A stretch of 64,000 bases of DNA from Halichondria panicea (taxonomy: Eukaryota; Porifera; Demospongiae; Suberitida; Halichondriidae). Both the position numbers and the translations under genes were made by a program. A model generated the notes under the pieces. That model did no database searches. It saw only the letters and a program-made list of their open reading frames with translations, and was not told where the DNA came from. Below are positions 1 to 9,350 of the stretch, piece after piece. Position 1 is the first letter of the stretch, and each line of letters opens with the position of its first letter. The stretch is taken from NCBI RefSeq assembly GCF_963675165.1, contig NC_087393.1, positions 1,865,502 to 1,929,501 of the forward strand, given 5' to 3'.

Positions 1-562
1 TCCACAAGCCAGCAATCATTCACTCCTCATTCTTTCCTGCGCTGCAAGGGCCCCAGTCAAAAATGAGCGCATCTGATCCCACCTCCTCCATCTTTTTGAC
101 TGATACTATGGACCAAATAAAGAACAAGGTATACCGTGCATATTATAATTATATAAGGTTGCTGTTTTGGCAGATCAACAAGTATGCTTTCTCTGGAGGA
201 CGGGACACAAAGGAGGAACATGAAGAATTTGGGGGGAACACAGAACTTGACATCTCCTACCAGTACCTCACATTTTTCCTCGAAGATGATGAGAAGTTGA
301 CTCATATCAAGAAGGTATATATTGTGCATGCATCTTTCTAACAAGTAAATGCATGATTGCACACCAGCCCCATGCACCCTGTATATTGATTATATAGGAG
401 TATGAGAGTGGTCGTATGTTGACGGGAGAGTTAAAGAAAGAGCTGATTTCAGTACTCCAAGCTCTGGTAAGTAAGCATCAGGAGAGGAGGAAGAAAGTCA
501 CTGATGATATCGTCAAGACTTTCATGAGCTATCGACCACTGACATTTAGAGCAGCAGAGTGA
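1..562 (+). CDS. WARS1: Cytosolic tryptophanyl-tRNA synthetase, C-terminal part (5' end outside window)
   Basis: Charges tRNA-Trp with tryptophan in the cytosol. Three coding exons are visible: 1-128 (in frame from base 3), 174-314 and 398-562, separated by 45- and 83-bp GT-AG introns, with TGA at 560-562. The first exon carries the class I synthetase loop as KMSAS (60-74), preceded by an [10 protein letters not shown]-like stretch. The joined exons then read [39 protein letters not shown] and [10 protein letters not shown], which match the order and spacing of the animal WARS1 C-terminus as I remember it. The end ([13 protein letters not shown]) is the usual place for the protein to stop. 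The catalytic HIGH-type motif and the N-terminal domain lie upstream of the window. The neighbour downstream is a convergent tryptophan-degrading IDO gene. Identity is nearly certain; only the 5' part is missing. Confidence 0.95.
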
Positions 563-2081
563 CTTGAACAATTTATTCTCAACTTATATATAGAATAGAT
601 TAGCATGATAAGAGTGATGACAATTATTATTACATAATTATAGTGGCTATGCATATTATATATACAGTTGTTCGAATGCATGGATTTATATGATTAAAAA
701 TGAAGTGAACAGCCAGTAAGAAACAAGTGTTGACCCCAAGTCCGAGATGAATTTCTGGCTTTGCATACATATACTGGTATAAATTATAGTCATGATAATA
801 GACTGCATGAGCCACATGATTTTTGTTGAAAGATCGATTAAATATATTATTACGATTGTATAATATGCATGGGAATGTGCATGTTGACATATGATTATTA
901 ATTAATGTCCATAGGGCAATGATAATCATGCATGCCATTTGTGAGATCACTTACACTAATTATCTGCATGGGGACCAACCCAGGGACAATCCCAGGGACA
1001 ATCCCAGGGAAAGCTTTCAATTGTGCCACATTTGCAATTTAGTACTATACACAGCTTGTTTATAATTATATTGATAGCATATTGAAAATGACCTTGTGTA
1101 AATATAATATTATTATATAACTGTATATGCATGTGACTTCTGTGCATCAATGTTGTTATGTAAATTAAGTGTGTATTGTGGTTAAAGGTCTCAAGTGCTT
1201 TTTGTGATTGTTTTAATTATGTGTTGTTTGTACTGCCATGATCGAGTTTACTAAGACAAAATCGCACAACATAGTTAGAGTCTGAACCAGCCAGTTAGCA
1301 ATCAGAATCAGCAACAACATTGTGTAAGAATATTAACAATTATACATGTATTATGATAGCTAGACTCTCTGTCTGTTAAAAAGCGAATTTGGAATGTATG
1401 TGACCCTATATATAGAAATATGCTGACATGTAGAGATGCATGGCTCCAATTACAAGTCAAAGTGCAGCTATAATCAATTGTCACTATTAATCATATTATG
1501 TATACTGCACCAGAAATTAGTTTTCCTATGTGCCAGAGATCAGCACGTGAATATAAATACAACTTGCATATGTGTATATGCATGTACATGCAATCGTCAT
1601 GGCGGATAGCAAATGACTTAGTATACTATGAACGTTTATTGTGCAAGGTGTATATATAATTATGCCTTGTGATTTAGCTAATTTTCTGATTATTTATTTT
1701 ATTATACCGCGTAATTATAGCGCTTTATTTTGTAAAACTAAAATTTCACGGTTTTCACGGATTGACCTCAAATCTCAAAATTTGGGATTCATTATTTACT
1801 TCCGGTATTGTATACTATAGAGGTGTAGTCATTTGAACCTCTCTCTATATATATATAATTATATCCTCAAAAATAAAATCCGCGCGAAATCTATATAATT
1901 ATTTTGAGCAATCCGCTAAATTTAAAATAAGATGCTATATATGTGCACGGTATGTATAGCTTATTTTAAAATCACAATCTACCCGACAATTATTTTTCAG
2001 CCACTTGAAACTACAAAAATTATTGCAATAAAAATTAGCAGCAAAATACACACGGAAATTAACAACAAACAGGCTAATAAG
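563..2081. other. Intergenic region between WARS1 and IDO-A (tail to tail)
   Basis: AT-rich, with many stops in all frames and no convincing exon. It holds the 3' UTRs of two convergent genes. A 12-bp unit (CCCAGGGACAAT) is repeated 2.7 times at 979-1010. The stretch around 1700-1960 contains TTTCACGG-type words that recall decayed short inverted-repeat elements, but I could not define its ends. Confidence 0.6.
979..1010. repeat. 12-bp tandem repeat, 2.7 copies
   Basis: Direct reading shows CCCAGGGACAAT at 979-990 and 991-1002 and a partial third copy at 1003-1010. No function is apparent. Confidence 0.9.
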
Positions 2082-3341
2082 TTATTTTGGTAGTGGTATC
2101 TTCATTGAGACTGTGCTGTCTTTAACTTGCTTCAGAAAAGTCTCTACTGGAGTACCTCCGGTTCCAGTGAAAGCCAAAGCCTTCATTGGTGTACCAACAG
2201 CCTCATTCGGAGGGTCCACTGGAGTACCTTCTGTTCCGTTAGCCCCTGGAGCCTCGAAACTACGTTTCTCGCTTGGTCTAATGATGTAGGTATTAATGAG
2301 GTTGATATGACCATGTCGAAACTCATAGAGAGCATCCACAATACGGTTGTACTGTTGTATAAGCTCAACATTTCGAGATTGTATAATGTGCTCTCTCAAG
2401 GATGGTTGGGTGTCAATAGCAACGAGAAAGTCTCGGTGTTTCTTTGGTTGATACTCACGCATCTTCCTCATGAATGTTGGATCCTCCTCAGGTCCAGGGT
2501 GCTTGGCTCCTAGCAATGCATCGAACGAGGGAATGCTGGTTGTTTGAGCGGCAGATCCTCCGTTGTAGCTACGAGGTTTGCTGTCCACCCCTTCATAAAT
2601 GATTCCATCGGGCAATGCTTCTTTAAAACCCTTTGTACCAGCAAGAAAAGGACGAATATCATTATAGAACACCTTAGCTCTACAGTGTTTGTACATCTCT
2701 GTCAATGTTTTTCGCATGCTGCAAATTGATTTTTCCACCTTTTCAAGTTCATTTTTCAGTTCGCCATTATGCTGCATTTTCATTGCCTCGAAAGCATCTT
2801 CTATAGCCTTCAGCCCAGGAACAGCAGCAAGCTCAACAAGCACGTGAACCATGTAGAACCATGATTCATCTTTCGTTCCTGTGAAGGTGGAAACAGCCAC
2901 CAAATTGTCAGCAGTCATTCCTCCTTTAGGATCTCGCAGACTGTAGTTGTAGAGTACAACAGATGCATACGTAGCCACTGGTTTCAACGTAATATGCTCA
3001 GACACAGCATACCAAGGTACGGCCAGTTTCTTTGGAAGGGTGTCAATGACTCCAGTTTCACCCTCTGCCCAGATGTAGGATTGACTTAAGAATGTTAATA
3101 AGACGTAAGCTCTTTGCCATTCCTCCTCAGACTCTAGAGTTTCTTTGTTGAATTGTCTCTCTGGTAATGCATCGATCTTTGCTCGGAGTTGCTTGTTCTC
3201 GATGAGCGCTGGAATCTTGGTGCAAGTGTCTTCCCAAGATGAAAAATACTCTCCTGGCAGTTTTCTGAGAGGTGGTTTAGTTGCAACAAAGCCAGTTGTC
3301 TCTGAAATGTCAAAATCACTTAGTTTGAGCTGTTGAGTCAT
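2082..3341 (-). CDS. IDO: Indoleamine 2,3-dioxygenase, copy A
   Basis: Cytosolic haem dioxygenase that opens the indole ring of L-tryptophan to N-formylkynurenine, the first step of the kynurenine pathway. 419 residues in one exon. The order of family landmarks fits IDO: an N-terminal PLRKLPGEYFSSWE segment (residues 24-37), DESWFYMVHVLVELAA (158-173) on the distal haem side, VFYNDIRPFLAG (224-235) with the substrate-binding Arg at 230, the GGSAAQTT signature (261-268), and KKHRDFL (300-306), where His302 should be the proximal haem ligand. The tail ends in GTGGTPVETFLKQV, also IDO-like. The first ATG of the open frame is chosen because copy B starts at the same residue and a TATA box lies 43-51 bp upstream. 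Human IDO1 has ten exons; this gene has none of those introns. Copy B lies 2 kb upstream in the same direction. The family is clear; substrate affinity cannot be read from sequence. Confidence 0.95.
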   Translation of the reverse strand: MTQQLKLSDFDISETTGFVATKPPLRKLPGEYFSSWEDTCTKIPALIENKQLRAKIDALPERQFNKETLESEEEWQRAYVLLTFLSQSYIWAEGETGVIDTLPKKLAVPWYAVSEHITLKPVATYASVVLYNYSLRDPKGGMTADNLVAVSTFTGTKDESWFYMVHVLVELAAVPGLKAIEDAFEAMKMQHNGELKNELEKVEKSICSMRKTLTEMYKHCRAKVFYNDIRPFLAGTKGFKEALPDGIIYEGVDSKPRSYNGGSAAQTTSIPSFDALLGAKHPGPEEDPTFMRKMREYQPKKHRDFLVAIDTQPSLREHIIQSRNVELIQQYNRIVDALYEFRHGHINLINTYIIRPSEKRSFEAPGANGTEGTPVDPPNEAVGTPMKALAFTGTGGTPVETFLKQVKDSTVSMKIPLPK

Positions 3342-3383
3342 CTTTAAAGTTTTTTTTTAGTTTAGTAATGATATGTTGTTCAG

Positions 3384-3392
3384 CTTTATATA
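3384..3392 (-). promoter_or_regulatory. TATA box of IDO-A
   Basis: TATATAAAG on the minus strand, 43-51 bp upstream of the ATG. IDO-B has a near-identical TATATAAAT at a similar distance (46-54 bp). This conservation supports a core promoter with a short 5' UTR. Confidence 0.65.
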
Positions 3393-4421
3393 GTTCAGTT
3401 TGCCAACTCCACAGAAGTGCAGTCTCTGTGAATAACACTCACATCAAGGAGGTGGGAAATTTCCAACGCGCATGCGCCGGCTAAACTATTACAATTGGAG
3501 TTAATGATCTTTACCTGTTAAATACATATAAAAACTGAGGACAACAGTGATCTGATCTATGGTGTAATAATATGCTAGTAGTTTTCAGCAAGCATGTCAA
3601 TGTCAGCTGACACAACTGGCTGCACGCAGTCAGCCTCTCTAAACCTGAAAAGAGCCAGAGAGAAAGCCAAGGGGAGGGGGGCATATAAACCCTGGATTTA
3701 AGGACAACAAGTCCACATGCACTGTTAGTGTTACTATAGACAAGAACACATTTCATGAATTTAGCTCGAGCCTAAAAATTAGAGGTGAAATGTGTTTATT
3801 CACTTGTATGTAGTCCGTATATTCTTCATTGTGCATGTATATGTGGTTATGTGCTGAAGTTTATGCATTATAATAATCGTGATAATGCATGCTGTATGGT
3901 GTATGCTTGGAAAATTCATATCTCTACTACAGTGTAAATCAATCACCTCTCACTAATCTCATTTGAGCTAGCTACACTATATATACAGCATGCACTATAA
4001 AGATAATACTTGTGTGCATTATATGGATGTTGATAGTATAACTAGACACTAATTATCAACATAGTTATGCTATGTTGAAAACAAAACTACACAAATCTTT
4101 GTTGTCTCTGGAACCAGATGTTTAATGTTATAGGTTATTTATAATTATTGCTTTTCCGTTTTTGTGCTTATATAGATCTATACATAACACACACATGCAT
4201 GGAAGGCATCACATTTGTTATGGTAACACATTTATTTAGTTATGGTAACTCTCATGGCGCTACCTATTCTAACACCTGATTTGACCTGAACCAGCCAAGT
4301 GCATGTGAAGGATGCTGCGTGGATTTGTAACTTAATGTGATAAACATGACCTAAACTCACAGCTGTTTACAGTACTAGATCTACCCCATGAACTTTAACT
4401 TATAACTTAAATATACATCTA
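3393..4421. other. Intergenic region upstream of IDO-A
   Basis: Likely promoter-proximal DNA of IDO-A (a GC-rich CGCGCATGCGCCGG patch at about 3467-3480), then AT-rich sequence. I see no coding exon; the short open frame at 3511-3756 on the minus strand has no recognisable content. Confidence 0.5.
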
Positions 4422-5059
4422 CAGGAGCGTAGCCAGGATTTTTTGGAAGAGGGGCAAAACTTATCAGCCGCGCAGCGCCGAAATTTTGACTGGAAGCCAC
4501 GCCTCTTAATTATGACATCATAATTGACTTCTCTATTAGTTGGGTGTGGCCTAATGTTATTGAAGCTAGTTTAGGCCACTCCAAGTGATACTCTGGTTTC
4601 TGGTCCACCGCCCGCATCAGATTTTATTCTTGGATTTCTATCTCATTATTGGATTTCTATCTCATTATTTCTACTACGCATGCGCAGAATGGTCCATGTG
4701 GTACAAAATAGTGTGATAATGATATTCATTTGCAAAATAATGAGGTGAAATTGATAATGACATAATGAGAAAAGCCGCCCGCCCGCATGCAATTAGAAAA
4801 ACTTCAGGACCAGAAACCAGAGTGTCACTTGGAGTGGCCTTAGCAAAGAACAAGAACTGTCTATAGATTTAGACCAGAATAGCTCACAGTTTAGAGACTA
4901 AATCGTTTTGCTTGCCTACTAGCTAGCTAACTGCAGCAAGATTCCGAAGAAAGGGAGTGCTCAGCAAGATAATCAGATACAATAACTTGAGCAGAGTAGT
5001 AGAGATCCAGAAAAAGGGGGGGCATTTGCCCCTTTTACCACCCCCTGGCTACGCCACTG
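4422..5059. mobile_element. Non-autonomous DNA transposon, 638 bp, with 16-bp TIRs and 5-bp target duplication
   Basis: The left end reads CAGGAGCGTAGCCAGG and the right end is the inverse of CAGTGGCGTAGCCAGG (14/16 match). Both ends are flanked exactly by ATCTA (4417-4421 and 5060-5064), a 5-bp target-site duplication. Ends of the CAGTGGCGTAGCCAGG type are common on animal cut-and-paste elements. There is no transposase open frame, so it would need help in trans. A second element is inserted inside it. The superfamily is not assigned, because the 5-bp duplication does not fit the usual 8 bp of hAT. Confidence 0.85.
4574..4839. mobile_element. Nested MITE, 266 bp, with 33-bp TIRs and TTA target duplication (PIF/Harbinger-like)
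   Basis: The terminal inverted repeats are 33 bp long (4574-4606 and 4807-4839), begin GGCCACTCCAAGTGA and differ at one position. TTA flanks both sides (4571-4573 and 4840-4842). A 3-bp TTA duplication with GG-starting ends is typical of PIF/Harbinger MITEs. It sits inside the 638-bp element, so it is younger than that element. Confidence 0.85.
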
Positions 5060-5064
5060 ATCTA

Positions 5065-5363
5065 GAATGTTCTAAATCTTGGTTAATTTACTGTATAATG
5101 ATGCTTTTCTTATCCAGTTTATTAGCGAAACCTTTCGTATAATTATATCTACAATGTTCTCCTGAGAGTCTTGAGCCTCGCTCCCCTAGGAGTCGACCTA
5201 GCGTTCAATTGGAGACGGATCGGCCTGGGAACGAGGCTAGATATTTATCATGCGAATAGTCTTAACGGCGGTAAGCATTCGCTCATGCACAACGGCACTA
5301 CACAATGGAAATAAATAATTATAATATGTACATGTATTCACTAATGATAATTTAACTAGTAGT
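5065..5363. other. Short intergenic stretch with a small inverted repeat
   Basis: At 5172-5240 a GAGCCTCGCTCCC end faces a GGGAACGAGGCTAG end. Related words (GGCCTGGATTCGAGGCTA, GGCCTGGAATCGAGGCTA) recur near 7480 and 27317, so this is a dispersed repeat fragment. Nothing else is recognised. Confidence 0.5.
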
Positions 5364-6623
5364 CTAAAATACTGGTAGTGGTATCTTTATTGACTCAGTA
5401 CTATCTTTAACTTGTTTCAGGAATGTTTCCACTGGAGTCCCACCAGCTCCAGTAAATGCCAAGGCCTTCACTGGTATACCAACAGCCGTCTCATCTTTAC
5501 CAGGGTCCACCGAAGTACCATGCGTTCCAGTAGCCTCTGTGGCCCTACATTTCCTGCTCTGTTCAATGATATAAATATCAATAAGTCGCATGTGGCTGCG
5601 TCGAAACTTTATAAGAGATTCCAGTGCAGAATTGTATTTTTTGATCAATTCAGAATTTTGAGATTTTTTTATGTACTCTCTCAACGATGGTTGGGTATCA
5701 ATAGCAACGAGAAAGTCTCGGTGTTTCCTTGGTTGATACTCACGCATCTTCCTCATGAATGTTGGATCTTTTTCAGGCCCAGGGTGCTTGGCTCCTAGCA
5801 ATGCATCAAACGAGGGAATGCTACTTGATTGAGCAGCCGACCCTCCATTGTAAAAATGAGGTTTGTTGTCCACACCTTCGTAAATTACTCCATTAGGAAA
5901 TGCAGGGTTACCCTGTGCACCAGAAAGAAAATGACGAACCTTGCAATAGTACACTTCTGCATCACATTTGTTGTACATATTTTGCAAAGTTTTCCGCATA
6001 TTGTCAATTGCCTTTTCAATTTTTTGAAGCTCATTTTTCAGTTTTTCATTTTTCTGCATTTTCATTGCCTCGAAAGCACCTTCTATAGCCTTCAGCCCAG
6101 AAACAGCAGCAAGCTCAACAAGCACATGAACCATGTAGAACCATGATTCATCTTTTGTTCCTGTAAAGGTAGAAACAGCCACCAAATTGTCAGCAGTCAT
6201 TCCTCCTTTAGGATCTCGCAGACTGTAGTTGTAGAGTATAACAGATGCATATGTAGCAACTGGTTTCATCGCAAGATGCTCAGACACAGCATACCAAGGT
6301 ACAGCCAGTTTTTTTGGAAGGGTGTCAATGACTCCAGCTTCACCCTCTGCCCAGATGTAGGATTGACTCAAGAACGTTAATAAGACGTAAGCTCTTTTCC
6401 ATTCCTCCTCAGACTCTAGGGTTTCTTTATTGAACTGTCTCTCTGGTAATGCATCGATCTTTGCTCGGAGTTCCTTGTTCTCGATGAGCGCTGGAATCTT
6501 GGTGCAAGTGTCTTCCCAAGATGAGAAATACTCTCCTGGCAGTTTTCTGAGAGGTGGTTTAGTTGCAACAAAGCCAGTTGTCTCGGAGACATCAAAATCA
6601 CTTAGTTTCACTTGTTTAGTCAT
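5364..6623 (-). CDS. IDO: Indoleamine 2,3-dioxygenase, copy B
   Basis: Tandem paralogue of IDO-A, also 419 residues in a single exon and in the same direction. The N-terminal 190 residues are nearly identical to copy A, while the stretch 190-260 and the C-terminal 60 residues have drifted. Landmarks: PLRKLPGEYFSSWE (24-37), WFYMVHVLVELAA (161-173), VYYCKVRHFLSG (224-235, with Arg230), GGSAAQSS (260-267) and RKHRDFL (299-305, haem-ligand candidate His301). Where copy A has Phe-Tyr before the Arg, copy B has Tyr-Tyr; human IDO1 has Phe226-Phe227 there. So the two copies may differ in active-site behaviour. It is most likely a tandem duplicate of an intron-free, possibly retrotransposed, IDO gene. 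Confidence 0.95.
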   Translation of the reverse strand: MTKQVKLSDFDVSETTGFVATKPPLRKLPGEYFSSWEDTCTKIPALIENKELRAKIDALPERQFNKETLESEEEWKRAYVLLTFLSQSYIWAEGEAGVIDTLPKKLAVPWYAVSEHLAMKPVATYASVILYNYSLRDPKGGMTADNLVAVSTFTGTKDESWFYMVHVLVELAAVSGLKAIEGAFEAMKMQKNEKLKNELQKIEKAIDNMRKTLQNMYNKCDAEVYYCKVRHFLSGAQGNPAFPNGVIYEGVDNKPHFYNGGSAAQSSSIPSFDALLGAKHPGPEKDPTFMRKMREYQPRKHRDFLVAIDTQPSLREYIKKSQNSELIKKYNSALESLIKFRRSHMRLIDIYIIEQSRKCRATEATGTHGTSVDPGKDETAVGIPVKALAFTGAGGTPVETFLKQVKDSTESIKIPLPVF

Positions 6624-6668
6624 TTTGAAGGTATAATTATAACAGTATAAAAATTATCTGTTCGGCTG

Positions 6669-6677
6669 ATTTATATA
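6669..6677 (-). promoter_or_regulatory. TATA box of IDO-B
   Basis: TATATAAAT on the minus strand, 46-54 bp upstream of the ATG, parallel in position to the TATA box of copy A. Confidence 0.65.
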
Positions 6678-6788
6678 GAAGTGTCAACTGGAGCATACAT
6701 GCATTCTCTGTAATTATCCCATGATCTACGTACCCGATCTGTGATCTAATACGGAAGTTCCTCCTGAGATTGAATAGGATGATGTATA

Positions 6789-6843
6789 GGAAGTTCAGGG
6801 TGCGCCGCAGTTCAGGGTGCGCATGCGCGCACCCTGAACTTCC
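6789..6843. repeat. Near-perfect palindrome with an extra arm copy
   Basis: AGTTCAGGGTGCGC (6809-6822) and its inverse (6827-6840) are separated only by ATGC, forming a perfect 14-bp hairpin stem. A third copy of the arm (GGAAGTTCAGGGTGCGC, 6789-6805) precedes it and can pair with 6827-6843. It lies about 170-220 bp upstream of the IDO-B start codon, so it could affect that promoter, or it may be the end of a decayed element. Confidence 0.85.
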
Positions 6844-6861
6844 AAACCCCAACTCAGCATA

Positions 6862-7437
6862 CTGCGGTTTTCAGAGTTCTGCATCTCCAATGTCTAGAGC
6901 GGAAGTACCTGTCACGTGAACCGTTACGTAACAAGATTGAAGTCTAGCTTCATTCTAAACCGATTTTTTTCCAATACATGATTTGGGAGAAAATCAACCT
7001 TGGAAATAGCCTAGCCTTTGCAAGCCTTTTGCATCACCACTGAAGCTATCCTTGAGATTGTAAGCACTTCCAATAGTTTTGTGAGCTACTATTAGTAACA
7101 CAGGACTGGATGTCTGGAGCTAAGAGAGAGAGATTCTACTGTCTATATAACTCATCACTGACATCAGCTTGCAGCAACACAAAATGAGTAGGCAGACCGG
7201 GGTAGTCACTTCAACCAGTTCCTTATATAATACTGAGAAGCTACACTCTTATTTCAGACTTCTCTGGATAACTAGTAATGAATAATTTTGTCTGTAAATG
7301 AAAACTCATGTAAAAAAACTTGCCTGACTCAGCAATATTGTGCTCCCGTGATGTTGTCCAACCTTAAATGTTTGGGAATATCACGTGACCAGTGACTTCC
7401 GCTCTAGACATTGGAGAAAGAACTCTGAAAACCGCAG
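6862..7437. mobile_element. MITE, 576 bp, with about 58-bp TIRs and TA target duplication
   Basis: The ends are long inverted repeats, starting CTGCGGTTTTCAGAGTTCT and containing CCAATGTCTAGAGCGGAAGT and TCACGTGA. A few mismatches lie between 6862-6918 and 7381-7437. TA flanks each side (6860-6861 and 7438-7439), as in Tc1/mariner-type elements. The interior holds no transposase frame. It lies upstream of IDO-B. Confidence 0.8.
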
Positions 7438-7440
7438 TAA

Positions 7441-8194
7441 TCATAGATGATACAGTACTAAAATACGTATTTTAATCGGCCTGGATTCGAGGCTACCTCA
7501 TCACTTGCTGCAGTTCAACACTGTAGAATGTTTGAATATAGGCTGGACACTTGTGTCTTAGCTAAATATGTTTCAGAGCCGAGAATGCTCAGCTTCATTG
7601 CATTCGCATCACTAATTTACAAAAGCGTTATACGTTCTGATCAACCTCCCATCTCTACATGTAGCTGTCCGCTTCAGCTGCCATCTTATTGTCTATGTTA
7701 CATATCATGCGGTGTCGTTATGGAATGTTTTTTAGTTGGACTGATTTCCTCCGTGTCCAGGCCCCAGGGTCACTGATACTGGTTATTGTGAAACTGCCTG
7801 ACCTGCCCGATTTCTCTTCTACATGTATTGAACATGTATGTGTACTTAGTATTGCGTTTTATCTTTCAAACGTGACTGACTGATAAGTTAGCTGCAAATC
7901 AATATTGGGTTACCATCTCATTTTTAGGTCTTTGAATTTCCAGTGATGAGTGAGATTACCACCCTCATGCACATGATGCCCCTGCATGGAGTGTCTAGAT
8001 GCCAAACCCGTTGTTTCTAGGATAGTGCCTTATATGACAAATGGGAGCGTACTGCATGGAGTGTTTGAAGAAGGAGAGAAGTGGTCTAAATACTGACCCA
8101 AAACTGCAGCAAAGAAAAGGTTAATTATAACTATATCACATAATTAATTTCTTCGAAAGCAATTTTGGTGAGCGAATTTTTCTACCATTTTTTT
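7441..8194. other. Intergenic stretch without recognised genes
   Basis: A copy of the GGCCTGGATTCGAGGCTA dispersed word lies at about 7480. The two overlapping plus-strand open frames at 7528-7883 have no recognisable domain and no paralogue in the window. I treat them as chance. Confidence 0.5.
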
Positions 8195-8330
8195 TATAGC
8201 AGGTAATTTTCGTGGGGTAAAAAATTCGCTTAACTCGTATAAACGGTGATTTTCATGAGTAAATATTTCGTGGAGGTCAGCTTGCCTACGAAAATAACGA
8301 ATATTTACCCTACGACTGCTATATACGGTA
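8195..8330. mobile_element. Short inverted-repeat element, GTAATTTTCG family (subtype 1, decayed)
   Basis: The left end reads TATAGCAGGTAATTTTCGTG followed by GGGTAAA. The right end is a degraded inverse ending in ATATACGGTA. The interior shares CGTGGAGGTCAGCTTGCC with the element at 32325-32533 (in inverse orientation), so both belong to one subfamily. It is non-coding and can fold into a hairpin. Confidence 0.75.
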
Positions 8331-9350
8331 TGCACACAGGGTAGGTACAGGCAGTAAGGATGAGAATGTGTCACAAGATTGCCCTAATTGGCAAGAAAAA
8401 TAGGTGCTTGTACGCACTTTCACAAGTACATTTATGTTTATAAAAAATTATACGTAATGGAATTTGTAAATTCAATATAAGATGGGTGAAAAATCACAGT
8501 TCATCCCAGACGTAAAATGCTGATGGCTCTAACCTTTATTACGTATTGTAGTGATGCAGAGATGCTGGCTCAAGAATTCTGAATAAAGGCCATGCTTCAC
8601 TGACCTATCTTGTCTTCAATAATGGATGGCATCTCTCTTCTGTGTCTGACTACGCTGAACATGAAGCTGCCTCATTATAGCCAAAACCTCACAGGTAACC
8701 AATTGTGGTAAACCGTAACTATGCTGTTGGTTACACTGTATTATAATTATGTATACGAATCTCTAATAATTAACGAGGCATGCAGTCACCCAATATACCC
8801 GTATCATGTGTTTTAACCTGTGTGGATACGGCAACTCAAGCGACTAGAACTGGCCAACTGACTATTGATCGTTTGCCAACCTCCATCCTTCAGGTGGGGC
8901 ACCGGAGCAGCAACAGGTGTTCTTAGCACGCTAACATTGGGATGTGTGCCCTCCTTGACTGAAACCTCACTGAAGCTTCCTGTTAGTGACCAAATAATAG
9001 CCTAGGTTCATAGTTAAACGGACATAATAGGGTTTGAGGTTAATAATGTGTGGGAGGGGGGGGATTTGTTACGATGAAATGATGTTAGTATGTTGGTCCT
9101 TCCAGTCCCTGCAATGTGCTTAAATTGTCTGGCCCCTTTAGCTTTGGAAGGGTAACTGAGGTGCATTCACGGATTAGGATTATTTTCCAACGTGTCAGAC
9201 CAGTCAATCTATTAGCCAAACTTAACCTGTCCAGAAAAAAGTATAATCACACATCAGTAAAACGAATCAAAAACGTTAACACACACATACAAATGAGCAT
9301 ATAAATAGATCCATATAGCACATATTTATTATTATAATTATGTTCAAAAC
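8331..9350. other. Intergenic region downstream of family member A
   Basis: Mixed sequence with no convincing exon on either strand. It probably includes the 3' UTR of gene A at its right edge. Confidence 0.5.

Noticed and set aside
2127-2513. Open frames of 128 codons opposite both IDO genes (also 5412-5798)
   Set aside because: They are antisense shadows of IDO codons; they are parallel in both copies only because the sense genes are alike.
7528-7883. Two plus-strand open frames of 82 and 64 codons as small genes
   Set aside because: No domain, no paralogue, no splice or promoter support; overlapping frames point to chance.
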